From positions 18,796,673 to 18,860,672 of the forward strand of contig CM033115.1 in NCBI GenBank assembly GCA_019321725.1: a DNA stretch of 64,000 nt. Reading direction: 5' to 3'. This stretch comes from Paulownia fortunei. Taxonomy: Eukaryota; Streptophyta; Magnoliopsida; Lamiales; Paulowniaceae. Numbering within the stretch: position 1 is the first letter of the stretch; the number at the start of each line of letters is the position of its first letter. Positions 51,201 to 63,333 of the stretch are shown in pieces. Position numbers and translations under genes: made by a program. The notes beneath the pieces were generated by a model, which was given only the letters and a program-made list of their open reading frames with translations, did not search any database and had not been told where the DNA came from.

Positions 51201-54200
51201 ATTCAGCACAAATTAAAAAAAGAAACTGACAGTTGCTTTGCTGACCACCTTGTAAGATCTGTAAACAATTTTTTCACTTTTATGACAGTTTCATTTAGGA
51301 GAATAGCCCAACAACAATCAAATGCTTATTGTTTCATGTCTTCAACTATTGACTTGCTGGTTGGCACAACTTTTCAGGTGGCATCAACACAATTTTCTTA
51401 TACTTGCTTGTCTGAACAAGTTAAAAGTGCTTATGTACAATAATAAAACAAGGAGATAGCTAAACAAAGCTTCCATTTTGAAGCCAAAGATTTCAAATCC
51501 ATAATAACAAATCCATTGAGATTGTTTGGACAATCTCATGATATAATTGATTTCAAATTTTTGAGCTCCTTTTTGAGTATTTTGGTGGATTTCAAATTCA
51601 TCTATATGAAGTTATTTGAAATCCTTCCTCCAAATTCTCCTCTCAAATCCAAATTCTTCCATCCAAATGCAAATTAAAGTTTTTTAAAATAGACTTTCAT
51701 AAAATTAAAAATTAAAAAGAAAATCAACCATAGAAAGATGTAGTTTAACTAAAGTTTGGAAAAAGAAGTCTGCTGATTAAATAATATACTTTAAATCCCT
51801 AGGTTTCATAGTTGTGGATGAATGACTATGTTAATTTCATAAATATATATAACTTTGCCTTATTTTGGTTATTGTCTACAGAACAAAAATTCACTATTCC
51901 GATTAAAAAAAAAAGGAAATATAAATGTGCATAGGGTCCCACATTAGCTTCTGCTATGAATCATGTTCATCATCTACAGGGTCATCACTAAATAGTTGAT
52001 TTTTTCCTTTTCTTTTGTGCATTATAGAGTACAATTTCTGACTTATTCATGGATCATTGCTGTTGTTCAGACAATTGTCTTGATTTTACTTCAATTCTCT
52101 AATCATCTTTTTATACCATTTTTATTTTGCTCAAGATTAGACTCACCACAAAGCAAATCCGCCCAAAACTTACTGAAGATTATTTTTCAATATCATGTTG
52201 ACAAAGATGTGAGATTAAAAAATAAATAAACAACTGTACATCTCCAGTGGAAATAAAGAGCCATACCAAGTAGGCGGATAGCAGCACTCAAGGTCCCCCC
52301 TGTAGCAATGAGATCATCTACTACAACCGCACGTTCTCCAGGTTGTACAGCTCCAACATGCATCTCCATCTTGTCAGTTCCATACTCCAAAGAGTACTCT
52401 TCGGATATTACCTCTCCTGACACGATAACAATGAACACCGCATATCAATAATCCAAAAGGTGCTCATGTAAAACAGTTGAAACTATGTTACATAAATCAA
52501 ACTCTGAAGTAGCACAAAAAGTAGAAAATACTATGAAATTCAAGAACCTAGAAGTTTTTCAACCATAGGCTTCTTCTGTCAAAACTAAAGCAGATAATAA
52601 GTTAGTGAAGCATTGGCAACTGATTATTCAATGTGGCAACAAATAATATGTCAGTGTTACACCAGGAGTTCAATATGAAACAAGTAAAAAAAATGCACTA
52701 AATGTAATAGTACATATAGCACTTTATATAATCAAATTCTAAAAGTTTGACAATATCATAAAAAGAATTGTACCTCAAAATAGTGACTCCTGAGCAGCAG
52801 ATTTCACAATGACTATGCAATAATATTAGACTTATACTCCTTAAAATTGTTGTTGTGACCTTATATCACCTCCCTACATTTTTTACGTCACTTCTCATTA
52901 TCTTGTTTTAAAATCTTAAAAGCACAAGTTCTCTCTGAGGTAAAAACAGGGCTTTTTTTATATCAGATTTCCTATTATTATGTCATGTCTTTAACTACAG
53001 AGCTTAATACCACAACCAAAAACATTTTAGGTAAATATGCAGAAGTGTTTCAAGAATTCCAGCATTTAAAATACACAAGTATTGTTATGTAAAGAAAAAA
53101 TGCCATTGACATCCCAGATGATTGTAGGTAAGTGTTCAATTAGAACTCAATATGAATAGCAAGACTTGAACATCCATGCCAAAATTCCACTTCTCAAGAT
53201 ACACAAATGTGACTAGCGGAGCAAAAAACAGTAAGGGAGCATGCCTACCAGCATCCTCTTTCACTCATATATACTATATCATTTGAACAAAAGCACATAT
53301 CACGAAGATGTGAAAGATGTTATGCACATAATTTATGAAAATGATGAACAAATTACTGTAATTAATTGAATGATCAAGTTATAAGTATAAAGCTATACCA
53401 GGTAATTTTTTGGGCTTTCTCATAGGAACAAATTTTGCACCAATAGCCAATGCAATTGGAGGACCAAATATAAAACCTCTTGCCTCAACACCTGCACCAA
53501 ATCTCATGCTGTTATAAGATCGCAAGTAATTATGCAATTAATATGCGTTTATAATGCATGAAATTAATTTCAAAACCAACTTCAAGATTAGTACAAATTA
53601 TTGGGATGACTATATCACCTCTAAATTACCCACTCACTAACCCAGTTGGCGCAGATAATTCCAATATCCACTAATCAATGATTTTCTTTATCTGGTCATA
53701 AACAAGTCTCCTAGCTCCTTTTTTTTATTTTTTTTAAATCAAGGGTATTAAAGGCATAATTTCCTGTATAATCTACCAAATGACATGTTCAACTCATAAT
53801 CCACACATTCAAAAAACTAACTCTAATGCCAAAAAATTTCCACCTCTCTAAATTTAAAAAACATAATTAATTACACAATAAATTACTGCAGCACATAGTT
53901 CCATAACCTAATTTCCACAGAACATATCAACATAAATATGAAAATATGGAAACACGTTGCTCAAGTAAAAAAAAAAAACACGAAAAACAAAACCGAAAAA
54001 TAGAAGAAATTTACCCGCAACAACATTGATATTTTGGCCTTTATATCTCTCAACAAACAAATCGATCGTATCCTTAAATGCCTTAGGATCAAGCAATAAC
54101 GTAGTTATATCCTGAAACATAATACCTGTCCATAATTTTTTTTTCACAAAAATAAATTTCAGTTCAATCATATATTCCAGATATTTAAAAATACTGGAAG

Positions 54201-54531
54201 ATTTAAACTCAAGAGTGTCACCGGGTTTGGGAAAATCGGGTATGACCCGAATGGAGGAGGAGATCCGAGAGATGCGATCGTTTGTGTCGTCAACATTTGA
54301 AGATGCCATGTGCGCTACGCTCATTGGCTGCCGTTTCGCTGCGGCTGCGCCACCAGTTGATTCGTGGTAGATCAGCTGATTCTCCCTTCTGCTGCTGCTC
54401 CTTGCAGTGGTGGCGTTACTGTAAGGTAGGAAGAAATTTGATTTGACCGAATTGCCACTGTCCAAATAACTCAGCGAGACAATTCTAGCCTCGAGGATTT
54501 GGAGGGGTGAGGGGTTAGATAGAGTGTACAT
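48211..54531 (-). CDS. APT1: Adenine phosphoribosyltransferase, plastid/cytosolic type
   Basis: Six exons, read leftward: 54531-54222, 54125-54015, 53491-53399, 52416-52267, 49708-49650 and 48264-48211. All introns are GT-AG and phases agree, giving 258 aa. The enzyme converts adenine and PRPP to AMP in purine salvage; plant APT1 forms also handle cytokinin bases. Visible features are [13 protein letters not shown] (residues 92-104), [16 protein letters not shown], the substrate loop [19 protein letters not shown] (143-161) and the PRPP-binding motif [12 protein letters not shown] (202-213). The C-terminus is [17 protein letters not shown]. Residues 1-74 are Ser/Arg-rich and acidic-poor, like a chloroplast transit peptide. 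Internal Met-70 and Met-75 would give about 189- and 184-aa forms, the size of cytosolic APTs. A TTTAAATA element lies directly before the first ATG, so the long form may depend on a more upstream transcription start. The gene symbol rests on closest resemblance. Confidence 0.93.
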
Positions 54532-54537
54532 GAGTGG

Positions 54538-54545
54538 TATTTAAA
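54538..54545 (-). promoter_or_regulatory. TATA-like element next to the first APT start codon
   Basis: Read on the minus strand this is TTTAAATA, six bases upstream of the first in-frame APT ATG. If used as a TATA box, transcription would start inside the first exon and skip Met-1, yielding the shorter Met-70 or Met-75 forms. Confidence 0.3.
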
Positions 54546-55290
54546 GAGGAGGGAAGGGTAAAGTGAGGAAAAGGGGGGTGATGAAGTGAGGAGGGGTGTA
54601 AGAATTTAGTGAGGTTGGAGCCCGTTTTGTTTGATAAAGAATAAGAAAGAACATAACATATGGTCTCCGGATATTAGAATCATTATCCAATATACTCCAT
54701 ATAACTTTGTCTTGAAAAAGAGAAAAAAAACTAAAAAACACTTCCAGCTGACACCAAATTTAAAACATAGTTATAAAAGTGAAAAATATGTAAATTTTTA
54801 TATTATTGATGAGAAATAGGGATGGCAAAAGAGGTTCGAACCCATTTTAATTCGTTCATTTCGAATGAATTTTTACTATTTCAAATGGGAGTTTAGGATT
54901 TTTGTTTTCAAATTCATTCTACTTAAAATTCACTCAATTTATTTTTTTATTTTTAAAATTTATTATTTTAAATATAAGTATTTTAAAATATTTAGTATAT
55001 TATTTTTAATATTTTAGTAATAATAAAATAAATTTAATATGCCTAATTCGTCGAGTTTGGGTTTAAAAAATTTTAAAGAGATGATATCCATTCAAAATCC
55101 ACCGCAATGTCATTCATAATCAAAAATAATATATAAAATTTAATAATATAATATTATTATTTAAGTTAGATGTTAGTTTTTCAGTAAAAACTCAATTGTA
55201 AATGTAAACATAAATAATAAATTAAGATAAAGACGTCATAAAAATTAAATATGAGTAATAATTTGAAATGAAGAGAGGATAATAAATAAA

Positions 55291-55333
55291 TATATATATA
55301 TATATATAAATATGTGTGTGTGTGTGTGTGTGT
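55291..55333. repeat. TA/TG compound microsatellite
   Basis: About eight TA units, a short AT-rich bridge and ten TG units. Confidence 0.9.
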
Positions 55334-55647
55334 AATATCATTTTAAATTTTGGTGATGATATGGAATAGACAGCATGCCTCATGCTAAAGAGAGGACAGA
55401 TTTCATGAATCTGAAAATTATGCAGGCGTGAAAAGTTGATTGATAATTCAGGACATTGTACTTTTTTCTATCATTAAAGGAGCCAAAGTTTGAATGTGTC
55501 TAAATCCCATTGGAAGGGAGGTCATGAACAAATCTGTACCCAATGTGTATGGTTTATGACTCATCACATACATGTATAAAATATGTATCTCCTTGGTTGA
55601 TGAAAATTAATTCTACTTAGTAATTGATAAAATAAAGAGATTTTGTC

Positions 55648-56100
55648 TGTAACACCTCATCGATAACCCTCAAGATATGAAAGTCGAGTCAGAATCTGCC
55701 CAATTCATCACCCGGATAGGCATCGTTAGTTCCATTGTTTGACTTGAAATGACTAGATTTTGAACATTTATAAATTTTTAAATAATATTTATATTTTTAT
55801 GTAGTATGGTGCATATAATGTTAGAATTTGAACCTAGTTCATAGAATTGGTGCAACTTATTCAATTGGGCTTAAGTAAATGCTTATTATTGGGCCTAGTC
55901 AAGTACATTTTGCTTGAGTTAATATTTTGGACTCAATTAAAATATGTTCGTTATAATAATTATGATTCTTAGACATAGTCGAAACTTTATCGATGGGAAG
56001 ATGAAAGATAGTAGTTGCGATTCTTACTACAACTTAAAAAAAAAAATTGAAATTCAGATGAGTTGAAAAAGAAGTTCAATTGTATTATTTCAGTTGGGAG
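55648..56100. mobile_element. Possible LTR fragment
   Basis: The stretch opens with TGTAACACCTCAT, a start seen in many plant Ty3-type LTRs. It is followed by a more balanced-composition segment ending near 55760, then AT-rich DNA. I see no matching second LTR, primer-binding site or coding remnants. A similar TGTAACACC lies at 4905. The call is tentative. Confidence 0.2.
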
Positions 56101-57447
56101 GAGGAAAAATTTCTCAAACTTTTGTTTGTCTTTGCTTGAAATTAGATTAATTACGTTTGAAATAAAATAAATTAGATGTTTACAACATGTTTGCAATCTA
56201 AAAAATAATATTCGCACTCTACTTTGATTTTTTTCTGAAGTAATATATAAAATTGTCCATTATTTATTGAGATAACATGATTATATTTCTTTATAACAAA
56301 TATACCCTTTAAATATGTCAATGCTCATTGAATTTGAAGAGATCGATGTTTAATTTTTTAGAAAATTAGATTATTTGCCATTAATGCATTCATTCCACTA
56401 AAGGACCAGGATCATGTGGGCCAAACGGATTTCTATTCTTTAATATTATTTAATCGTCTTACAAAAATCATAAAACCTTATCTTTCATTTATAATGATGA
56501 AACTAATTTACTTTACATGTCATATGGTTGAATAATGTTTAAAACAAATGTTAATGTTACTCATAGTTAACATGTCATTTGCTCCAAATTTTCAAAACAA
56601 GATTTATCTAACAAGAGAAGAAATTAAATAAAAGTCCATGCTCTAGATATCAAGTTAAAATTAATTAATTAATTTATAAAAATAAATGACCTTACTACCA
56701 AATTCATAAATTTAAAAGTAAAATATAAGATAACACTCGTAGTAACTTTATTTAAAAAGTAGAAAACTAAATTAATAGTAATATAATTAGATGAAAATAA
56801 ACTTTAATTAAAGTTCTCAGTAAGTTCTTCATTTTCAGTTGCATAATTCCCATTGTGTCATTTAGTTCAGACACATATGTCCTGCAATTAATTGAAAACA
56901 CCAATTATTAATGTCCAAGAAAAACGGTTTTAAAAAAAAAGAATAACAGAACAAGAATTAATTGGTCATTATTGAAGTTCTTTTTTTTATTTTTATACTC
57001 AAATTCTTGACTTATACAAGTTAATTTTTGACCTCCTAACTACCTCTCTAAACACTTAGAATGAGGTAAATCGTGGAATATGCCTCAAGCACTTAAGAGG
57101 AGATAAATTGCGTAATATGCATCAATTTGATCATAAGTTGCCCCATAATTTTATACTTACGCAGGGTCCCACTTAAAGAATAATGATTGCACCATATCAA
57201 AATTTAGTAGGTTCCTACTAGGATTTATACCCCCACTCTACCATTGAAAGCGAGAAACATGTTAATTGATCAAACACTTGAGTTGTGTGCCGAACACTAA
57301 TTAAAGTTCTTACTTCTATGTTGAACAACCAACGGAAAATCATGCACTATGTCCATATATGCACAAATTATTAATTTAACATCAATTATGTCAATTAGAC
57401 AATAAAAATGATATAATAAAAATTCTACAATAATATATTAACTTATT

Positions 57448-57840
57448 TATTGTTTGACTAAATTTATTTAAAAAAATTTATAAATTCCTGCATCTTATAA
57501 AATATATTAAATTTTATTTTAAAAATAAATTATTAAAGTATTCAGATAAAATAAAGTCACGAACCTTTTAAAATGTTAGTAATGACAGTTATGTTATTAA
57601 AACTATCAAAATTGAATAAATTTGTTAAATTAATATATTATTTAAAAGCAAGTTGGAGTGGAAATAACTTTTTTTGAAAGTTTATAAGCTGTCAAATATC
57701 TTTTTTTGGATTTTATAAACTCTTTTAAAAAAATTTATCAAACACCTTTTGAAAACTTATAAATTTTTAAATGATTTATAAGATATTTAGAAAAATTTAT
57801 AATATCAGCTAAACACCCAATAAAATATTAAGTAAAAAAA
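57448..57840. mobile_element. AT-rich dispersed repeat, copy B (MITE-like)
   Basis: This is the diverged partner of 45676-45960, with the same landmark order (TAAATTTATTT, TTTATTTTAAAAATAAATTA, AAAATGTTAGTAATGA, AACTATCAAAATTG, TTTATAAACTCTTTTA, TTATCAAACACC). It carries extra sequence at its right side with a second TTTATAAGATATTT block. No ORF is present. Confidence 0.5.
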
Positions 57841-60800
57841 ATAAAAATGTTAACGGCAAATAATCCTTATAAATGATTGCCCGTAAGTGGAACAACAAAT
57901 ATTTCAATTCAATATTTCATCATAATTGAGAATACCAACTATATCCTTTTTATTAATGAATAGATAACCTTATCAATCATTTGAAAATATAAGTAAAAAT
58001 GAAATGCAAATATCATTATATTTTATGGGGTGTAAATTGTTCATTTGTCAAAAATAAATAAAAAAATTAAAATAGGAGAATTTATTCTCCGTATTTTATT
58101 TTATGTACTTCGTATACAGATTCTACCACGGCCTCCCATTTAATTTATCTTATGACGATATATAACAATGTTAATAGATAATATCAAAATTTAAATAAGT
58201 TTCGCTCAAAAAGTTAATATTTGTTGTGAGATATCAATTTATAGAGGTTAATTTGCTAAAAAATAAAAGTCAAATTTAGACTTAATTTTAATTGTATTAT
58301 TGTATATTACTCTTTTACCCTCCTAAATTCGTTGCGTACGTTATCAGTTACCAAGAGTGTGGTCACCAACATATATTCCACATAAAATTAGCTCATATTT
58401 ATGGAGGGGAGGCGCATACTAATGGTATGAACTATGAAGTCATTGCTTAGCTAAACATTACGTGGACTAGTCCACAATTGAAACCAAGGGCTCAACAGGC
58501 TTCTAAGAACATGGATTTTCCTCTTTTAATTTTGATTGGCAACGAAATTTTACATTGTAAAATATATAAATTTTAAAAATTTTATATTATTGACTTTCAA
58601 AATAGTAGTTGAGATTTAATTCTACCTATTATATTATCACTCTAAATAAGAGTGACATTTTTTTTGTGAATATTTGTATATATTATTAAATATATCTTAT
58701 AATTAAATTCACTTAAGTATTTCTTTCATGTTTTTCTTTAGAACCCAACAAAGAAAAGCATATTTTCTTTTCCACATTATTAGTACTAAAAAATAAATAA
58801 AACTAGTCCATACTTAATTCGAGATCGATTATTAAATACTCATTTGAATTTATTCCATTGAACATAATAAAACCAAACTTGAATATATTTTTACGTTTAA
58901 TAAGATTTTAAACTCGATTCGATTAATAAAAAATTAATAGAACATAGGTAAAAAAATCACCTTCTTAATTAAACTCGATTCATATTCGATTCGATTAAAA
59001 CTCATTCATTCTCTCTTAGATAGTAATCAAATTAAGTTTAATATAATTTTTAAAATTCAATAAATTCAATTAAAGTTAAACAGCATCATGTTCAGCTCCA
59101 CTGATTATCCTCACAAATTCCATATTACGAAACAACTTATTTTGAAGTAATCTTAAGTTTAATTTCAACCGACTCTATTTATTTTCCAACTTTGTTATCT
59201 CTTAACCTGAAAATTCTTCTCTTTGTGCTGCTTAGAATAGTACGTTGGAAAACTAGAATTTGACTTTAACTTACCACATCATAATCCATAAGAAGAGTTT
59301 GCTGGGGTTGGCTGATGGAGATTTATTTTTTTGCTTGATGTCGTAGGTTTTAGGATGCTCCGGATGTTTCTTGGATGTTCCATATGATTTCATTTAGTTA
59401 TGTTCTAGAAAGACAAGTTCAGTTCCACTAAGTCAAAAGACCCGTCATAATTGGAATTTGAAAATTAGGGTATCTACCAAACAAGATCGAGGCCCTGGTC
59501 AAGTAAAACTTCTAGAACTCTCTATTCAGGTATAGAAAAAAAAAAATAATAGTACTATTTTTCCTAGAGGACTAAGGGCTACACTTGGCTCTTATTATTT
59601 CTATTTTCCTTTTTATTTTATTTTATTTTTTTAAAAATTCTTCTTAAAAATGAAATGTTTCGAGTATATTATTACATAGGAAGCTCCAACGATCCATAAT
59701 TTAAATACAAATGTTATTTTGTGTATCAAAACCAATATAAAAAGTTTTCATTCCCTTTTCATAATTAATTTATTATTGTAATATAAAATTAAAAATATAT
59801 AATATTTTTTAATATTTTTTCTCTTAATACACATATTCTTTCAAAATACAGATTTAATACTTTGTAATTGTAGTAAGTTCGGTTCTAATTCTAATATTTT
59901 TGCAGAAAATAATAGAAAAATTTATTATTTGAAAATATACAGGAGATTGTGATGTAAATTTGGTTTTAAATATGTAGATGTCATGTTTGGTAAGTGATGC
60001 CGCATTACTATTTTATATTATTATATATTATTTTTAGATAATATAAATTTATATATATTTCTATTGATAAAATAATTTGGTATAGATAATATATATATAT
60101 ATGTATAATTATGATTAGTATTTTTTTATAATATTTTGAATGGATGAAATTGATTTTAGAGGATTGTTGAATGTTTGGTTTCATTTTTTGAAAAATAATG
60201 AAATTATGTGAACTGTAACCGAATTGAATACAGACAATGCCTAAGCTTTTTCCACATACAAAAACAAAATTTTGCTTTGTTTCTTCTATTACATAGTAAT
60301 TAATGATAATATACTATATTATTCATACGAATAACTGAACAAATTCTTGCTTTCAGAATTCAGACCATGATGCTATTATGGAATAATTTTCTCACTGTGT
60401 CTTGTTAATTCCAAAAGCTTTGAGTCTATAATTGTGGTGTCAATTCTTAACCCATGTATAATTTGCTGTAATAAATAATTGTTGAATCTCCTGTGTGCTC
60501 TTGTAACTAATATATATTGTTTAAGTCAATGATTTTTGGCACTAATAATTGATTTACCATGTGGGTCTCTTTAATGTTTTAATGTGCTTTAACCTAATTT
60601 AATTCTACCATTTTAATTATAAGTCATTACTAATAAAATAAATTTTTTATTAGATTTGTGAAAATTCCACGAAGTGTTATATATCTGACAAAATATGGCT
60701 CCACTAGGTTCACATTTAGACAAGCTATCATTGTTTAGAAATTGGTTTTATATTATTAAAATAACAATTTCAAAAATAATACAATTTGGTTCTTTTTTTA

Positions 60801-61359
60801 GTAAATTTTATTGAAGTCTTTGCTTATTATGTGGAAGCATCAAACATAAAAACTTATACATAATAAAAAAATGTATAAGAAATAATTTTAGCAAACCATT
60901 GAATTTAAGAGTAAGCTAAAATGCAACTTCTGGCATTGACCATTCCACCAGAGAGTGTTAGAATTTGGCACAACTTGCTATTTATGACCAGTCCAATAAT
61001 CAATATTCTAACATGTACTTTTAATTAGAAGTGGAAGTCATCTATGAATTAGCAACATGCAAAGCCCATCTTTGTAGATTCATGAACGTATGTACAGTAA
61101 CAAAACAAGTGTGTATTAATCCTATAGCCGCCGACTCCTGAACAAAAGTAAAAAGTCGCAAAATCCCACTTGCCGGCTGCTATCACAAGTAACTCAGCAA
61201 CTAAAGTACATTCATAGTCCAAGTCTTTTATGTTTTTTTTTTTTTTCTTTTTTGCTTTGATTAGACAAAATCTTTTTTTTTTTTTTCTGAGCATTTTCGT
61301 TCTAAATTTATAAATACATTTTTGAGACGCATCTTTCACAAGTTTCTCTTTATGAAAAA

Positions 61360-61361
61360 TA

Positions 61362-61380
<19 letters not shown>
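61360..61380. repeat. TA microsatellite
   Basis: About ten TA units in AT-rich intergenic DNA. Confidence 0.85.
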
Positions 61381-61395
<15 letters not shown>

Positions 61396-62117
61396 GATCA
61401 TACTTGATGAGTGAATTATATTATTGTGTGATTGATCACTCGTGTTCGTGTATTATACCCCCAAGCCCAAAGTAAACTTGCAAGCACAGACTACATCCAA
61501 AGGAGTTTATTTGGATAATTACTTGAAACCCATCCTCTCTTTCTAAAAGGATAAATGACTTTACCTTTTAAAATTTAATTATTTTAGAATATTATTCTTC
61601 AAAAATAAATTTGAGCACTTTGCTCAATATCAATTTTAGTAAAAAAGATATATCGTAATACTTTTTATTATTGCTATTGATGAAAATATGATAAATGATA
61701 TTGCGATTAATATTATTTACACTAAAAATAGCACTATTTATCGTATTTCTACTCTTGACAATAATAAATAAAAAATATTACAATTCATTATTCTTGATTT
61801 TAGGTGGAAAGATTGGGGGAAAAACAGCGTGACTGCAACTGATAAAGAATAATTTAATAAAAAATTAATTTAAAAATAATATTAAGTAGCAAAATAGTAT
61901 AACAAATGTAATTTAAGAAATTAGAATACTTAAAATTTATTTTAAAAATTAAAGTATCAAAATAATTAAATTTTAAAAATAAAATACTTAAATTTTTTTT
62001 TTTTTGAAGGTAATATAATCAAATAATAAGATTTCGAGGTTGAAGTTCAATTTATCCTTTTAAAAATTAACAATAGTGTGTTGTACTATTGACTCTTCTA
62101 CATTTGTACGACCGCGT

Positions 62118-62240
62118 AGGAGGTTTGACGTGGACTCAGTCGGCCACACCCAGTCAACTCAAATTTCGCTCACGCTCCTTCTTCCTCATGCTTTAACCCC
62201 CCACCCCACACAGACACAGTCTCTCTCTCTCTCTCTCTAA
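62118..62240 (+). promoter_or_regulatory. Stress-type promoter segment of the ZAT10-like gene
   Basis: Two W-box cores for WRKY factors lie close together: TTGAC at 62125-62129 within TTTGACGTGG, and its reverse form GTCAA at 62153-62157. The first overlaps a TGACG/ACGT bZIP-type site. A CT microsatellite follows at 62221-62238. This matches the stress and wound inducibility known for ZAT10/STZ genes, though the regulatory role here is inferred from motifs only. Confidence 0.45.
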
Positions 62241-62440
62241 CCGACTCCCAGTCCACTGGCTTCCACTTGCCCCTAAGTAATCCCCATTCTGGAACTAAAC
62301 GTGTTCTTCTATCCATAATTTTCATTATAATTAGCATTATCATATGTTATTTTTTGTCTTTTTTCTTAGTAAGTTGAGTAACCGTCTTACTTTCCCCAAC
62401 ACTTGTCACGCAACTTCCCTCCTTTCTCCCCCCCGCATCT

Positions 62441-62452
62441 TATATATATATA
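62441..62452 (+). promoter_or_regulatory. TATA box of the ZAT10-like gene
   Basis: TATATATATATA followed by AATG lies about 115-125 bases before the start codon and is followed by a pyrimidine-rich leader. Spacing and context fit a core promoter. Confidence 0.6.
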
Positions 62453-62565
62453 AATGTAATCTCACTCTCCAAATTCATATCTTTTTCGCTTCTCTGAATT
62501 TTGAATAGTTGTCTCTTCTTCTACAAAAATCCTACTTTTCTCCTGTTGCAATAATTCCAGTTGCC

Positions 62566-63333
62566 ATGGCACTTGAAGCTTTGAACTCTCCCACTGCTCC
62601 TACGCCGTCGTTTGACTTCGAGAACGCCACCCTTCGCTATCTGGAGCCATGGACTAAGGGCAAGCGAACCAAGCGCCCCCGCAGCGTCGAACGCCATGAG
62701 CCCACCGAAGAAGAGTACTTGGCTCTATGCCTTATTATGCTTGCTCGTGGCGGGCCCGCCTCCACCTCCGCTGCTGCCCCGCCCGAGCAGAGTAAGCACT
62801 CGAAGACGCAAACAAATCTTCCACCGCCACCGCCAGTGATGACGTCGGCTGATCCTTCTAAATTAGTCTACAAGTGCTCCGTTTGCGACAAGGCTTTTGG
62901 CTCCTACCAAGCTTTGGGAGGGCACAAGGCCAGCCACCGCAAGCTCAGCGGCGGGGATGAGCACTCCACCGCCTCTGGCTCTGGCGTCACCACAACCTCC
63001 ACTACTTCGGCCACAGCCAGCGGCAGCGGCAGGACCCATGAGTGCTCCATATGCCACAAGTGCTTTCCCACGGGGCAGGCCTTGGGAGGCCACAAGCGCC
63101 GCCACTACGAGGGCGGTGCCCCGAGCAGCAAGAAGGCCGATGCAGGGAGCCGGGCAGTGACGTCATCAGATGGTGTGGACTCCACTGTTACTCAACGGGA
63201 CTTCGACTTGAACCTGCCGGCTCTGCCGGAGTCCTGGCCGGGGTTTGGCTCCGGTGTTGAAGACGAAGTTGAAAGCCCCCACCCGGCCAAGAAATCCCGT
63301 CTTTCGCTGCCGGCGAAGTTGGAAATCTTCTGA
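62566..63333 (+). CDS. C2H2 zinc-finger transcriptional repressor, ZAT10/STZ-like
   Basis: An intronless frame of 255 aa begins [10 protein letters not shown] at an ATG in good context (GCCATGGC). The frame is open 57 bases further upstream but has no earlier ATG. Domains in order: basic nuclear-localisation B-box ([10 protein letters not shown], 31-40); L-box ([16 protein letters not shown], 48-63); two plant QALGGH zinc fingers (C104, C107, H120, H124 and C160, C163, H176, H180); and an EAR repression motif DLNLP at 214-218. This is the full architecture of subclass C1-2i factors such as Arabidopsis ZAT10 (STZ), nuclear repressors induced by salt, cold, drought and wounding. The coding DNA is GC-rich, in sharp contrast to its flanks, as is common for this family. 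Nothing is missing or broken. Closest paralogues (AZF-type) cannot be fully excluded. Confidence 0.95.
   Translation: MALEALNSPTAPTPSFDFENATLRYLEPWTKGKRTKRPRSVERHEPTEEEYLALCLIMLARGGPASTSAAAPPEQSKHSKTQTNLPPPPPVMTSADPSKLVYKCSVCDKAFGSYQALGGHKASHRKLSGGDEHSTASGSGVTTTSTTSATASGSGRTHECSICHKCFPTGQALGGHKRRHYEGGAPSSKKADAGSRAVTSSDGVDSTVTQRDFDLNLPALPESWPGFGSGVEDEVESPHPAKKSRLSLPAKLEIF

Larger units (their letters stand above)
54532..62117. other. Intergenic stretch between the APT and zinc-finger genes
   Basis: The first part is the APT promoter, divergent from the zinc-finger gene. No supportable gene follows. The AT-rich DNA contains a TA/TG microsatellite at 55291-55333, a possible LTR fragment from about 55648, a dispersed repeat at 57448-57840, and a TA microsatellite at 61360-61380. 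Confidence 0.6.

Noticed and set aside
61049..61339. 96-codon minus-strand ORF with a poly-Lys run
   Set aside because: The Lys run comes from T-rich tracts on the plus strand; there are no domains and no promoter context.
62509..62565. N-terminal extension of the zinc-finger protein from a TTG codon
   Set aside because: Plant nuclear genes start at ATG; the first ATG in frame is at 62566, in good context and giving the family's usual MALEAL N-terminus.
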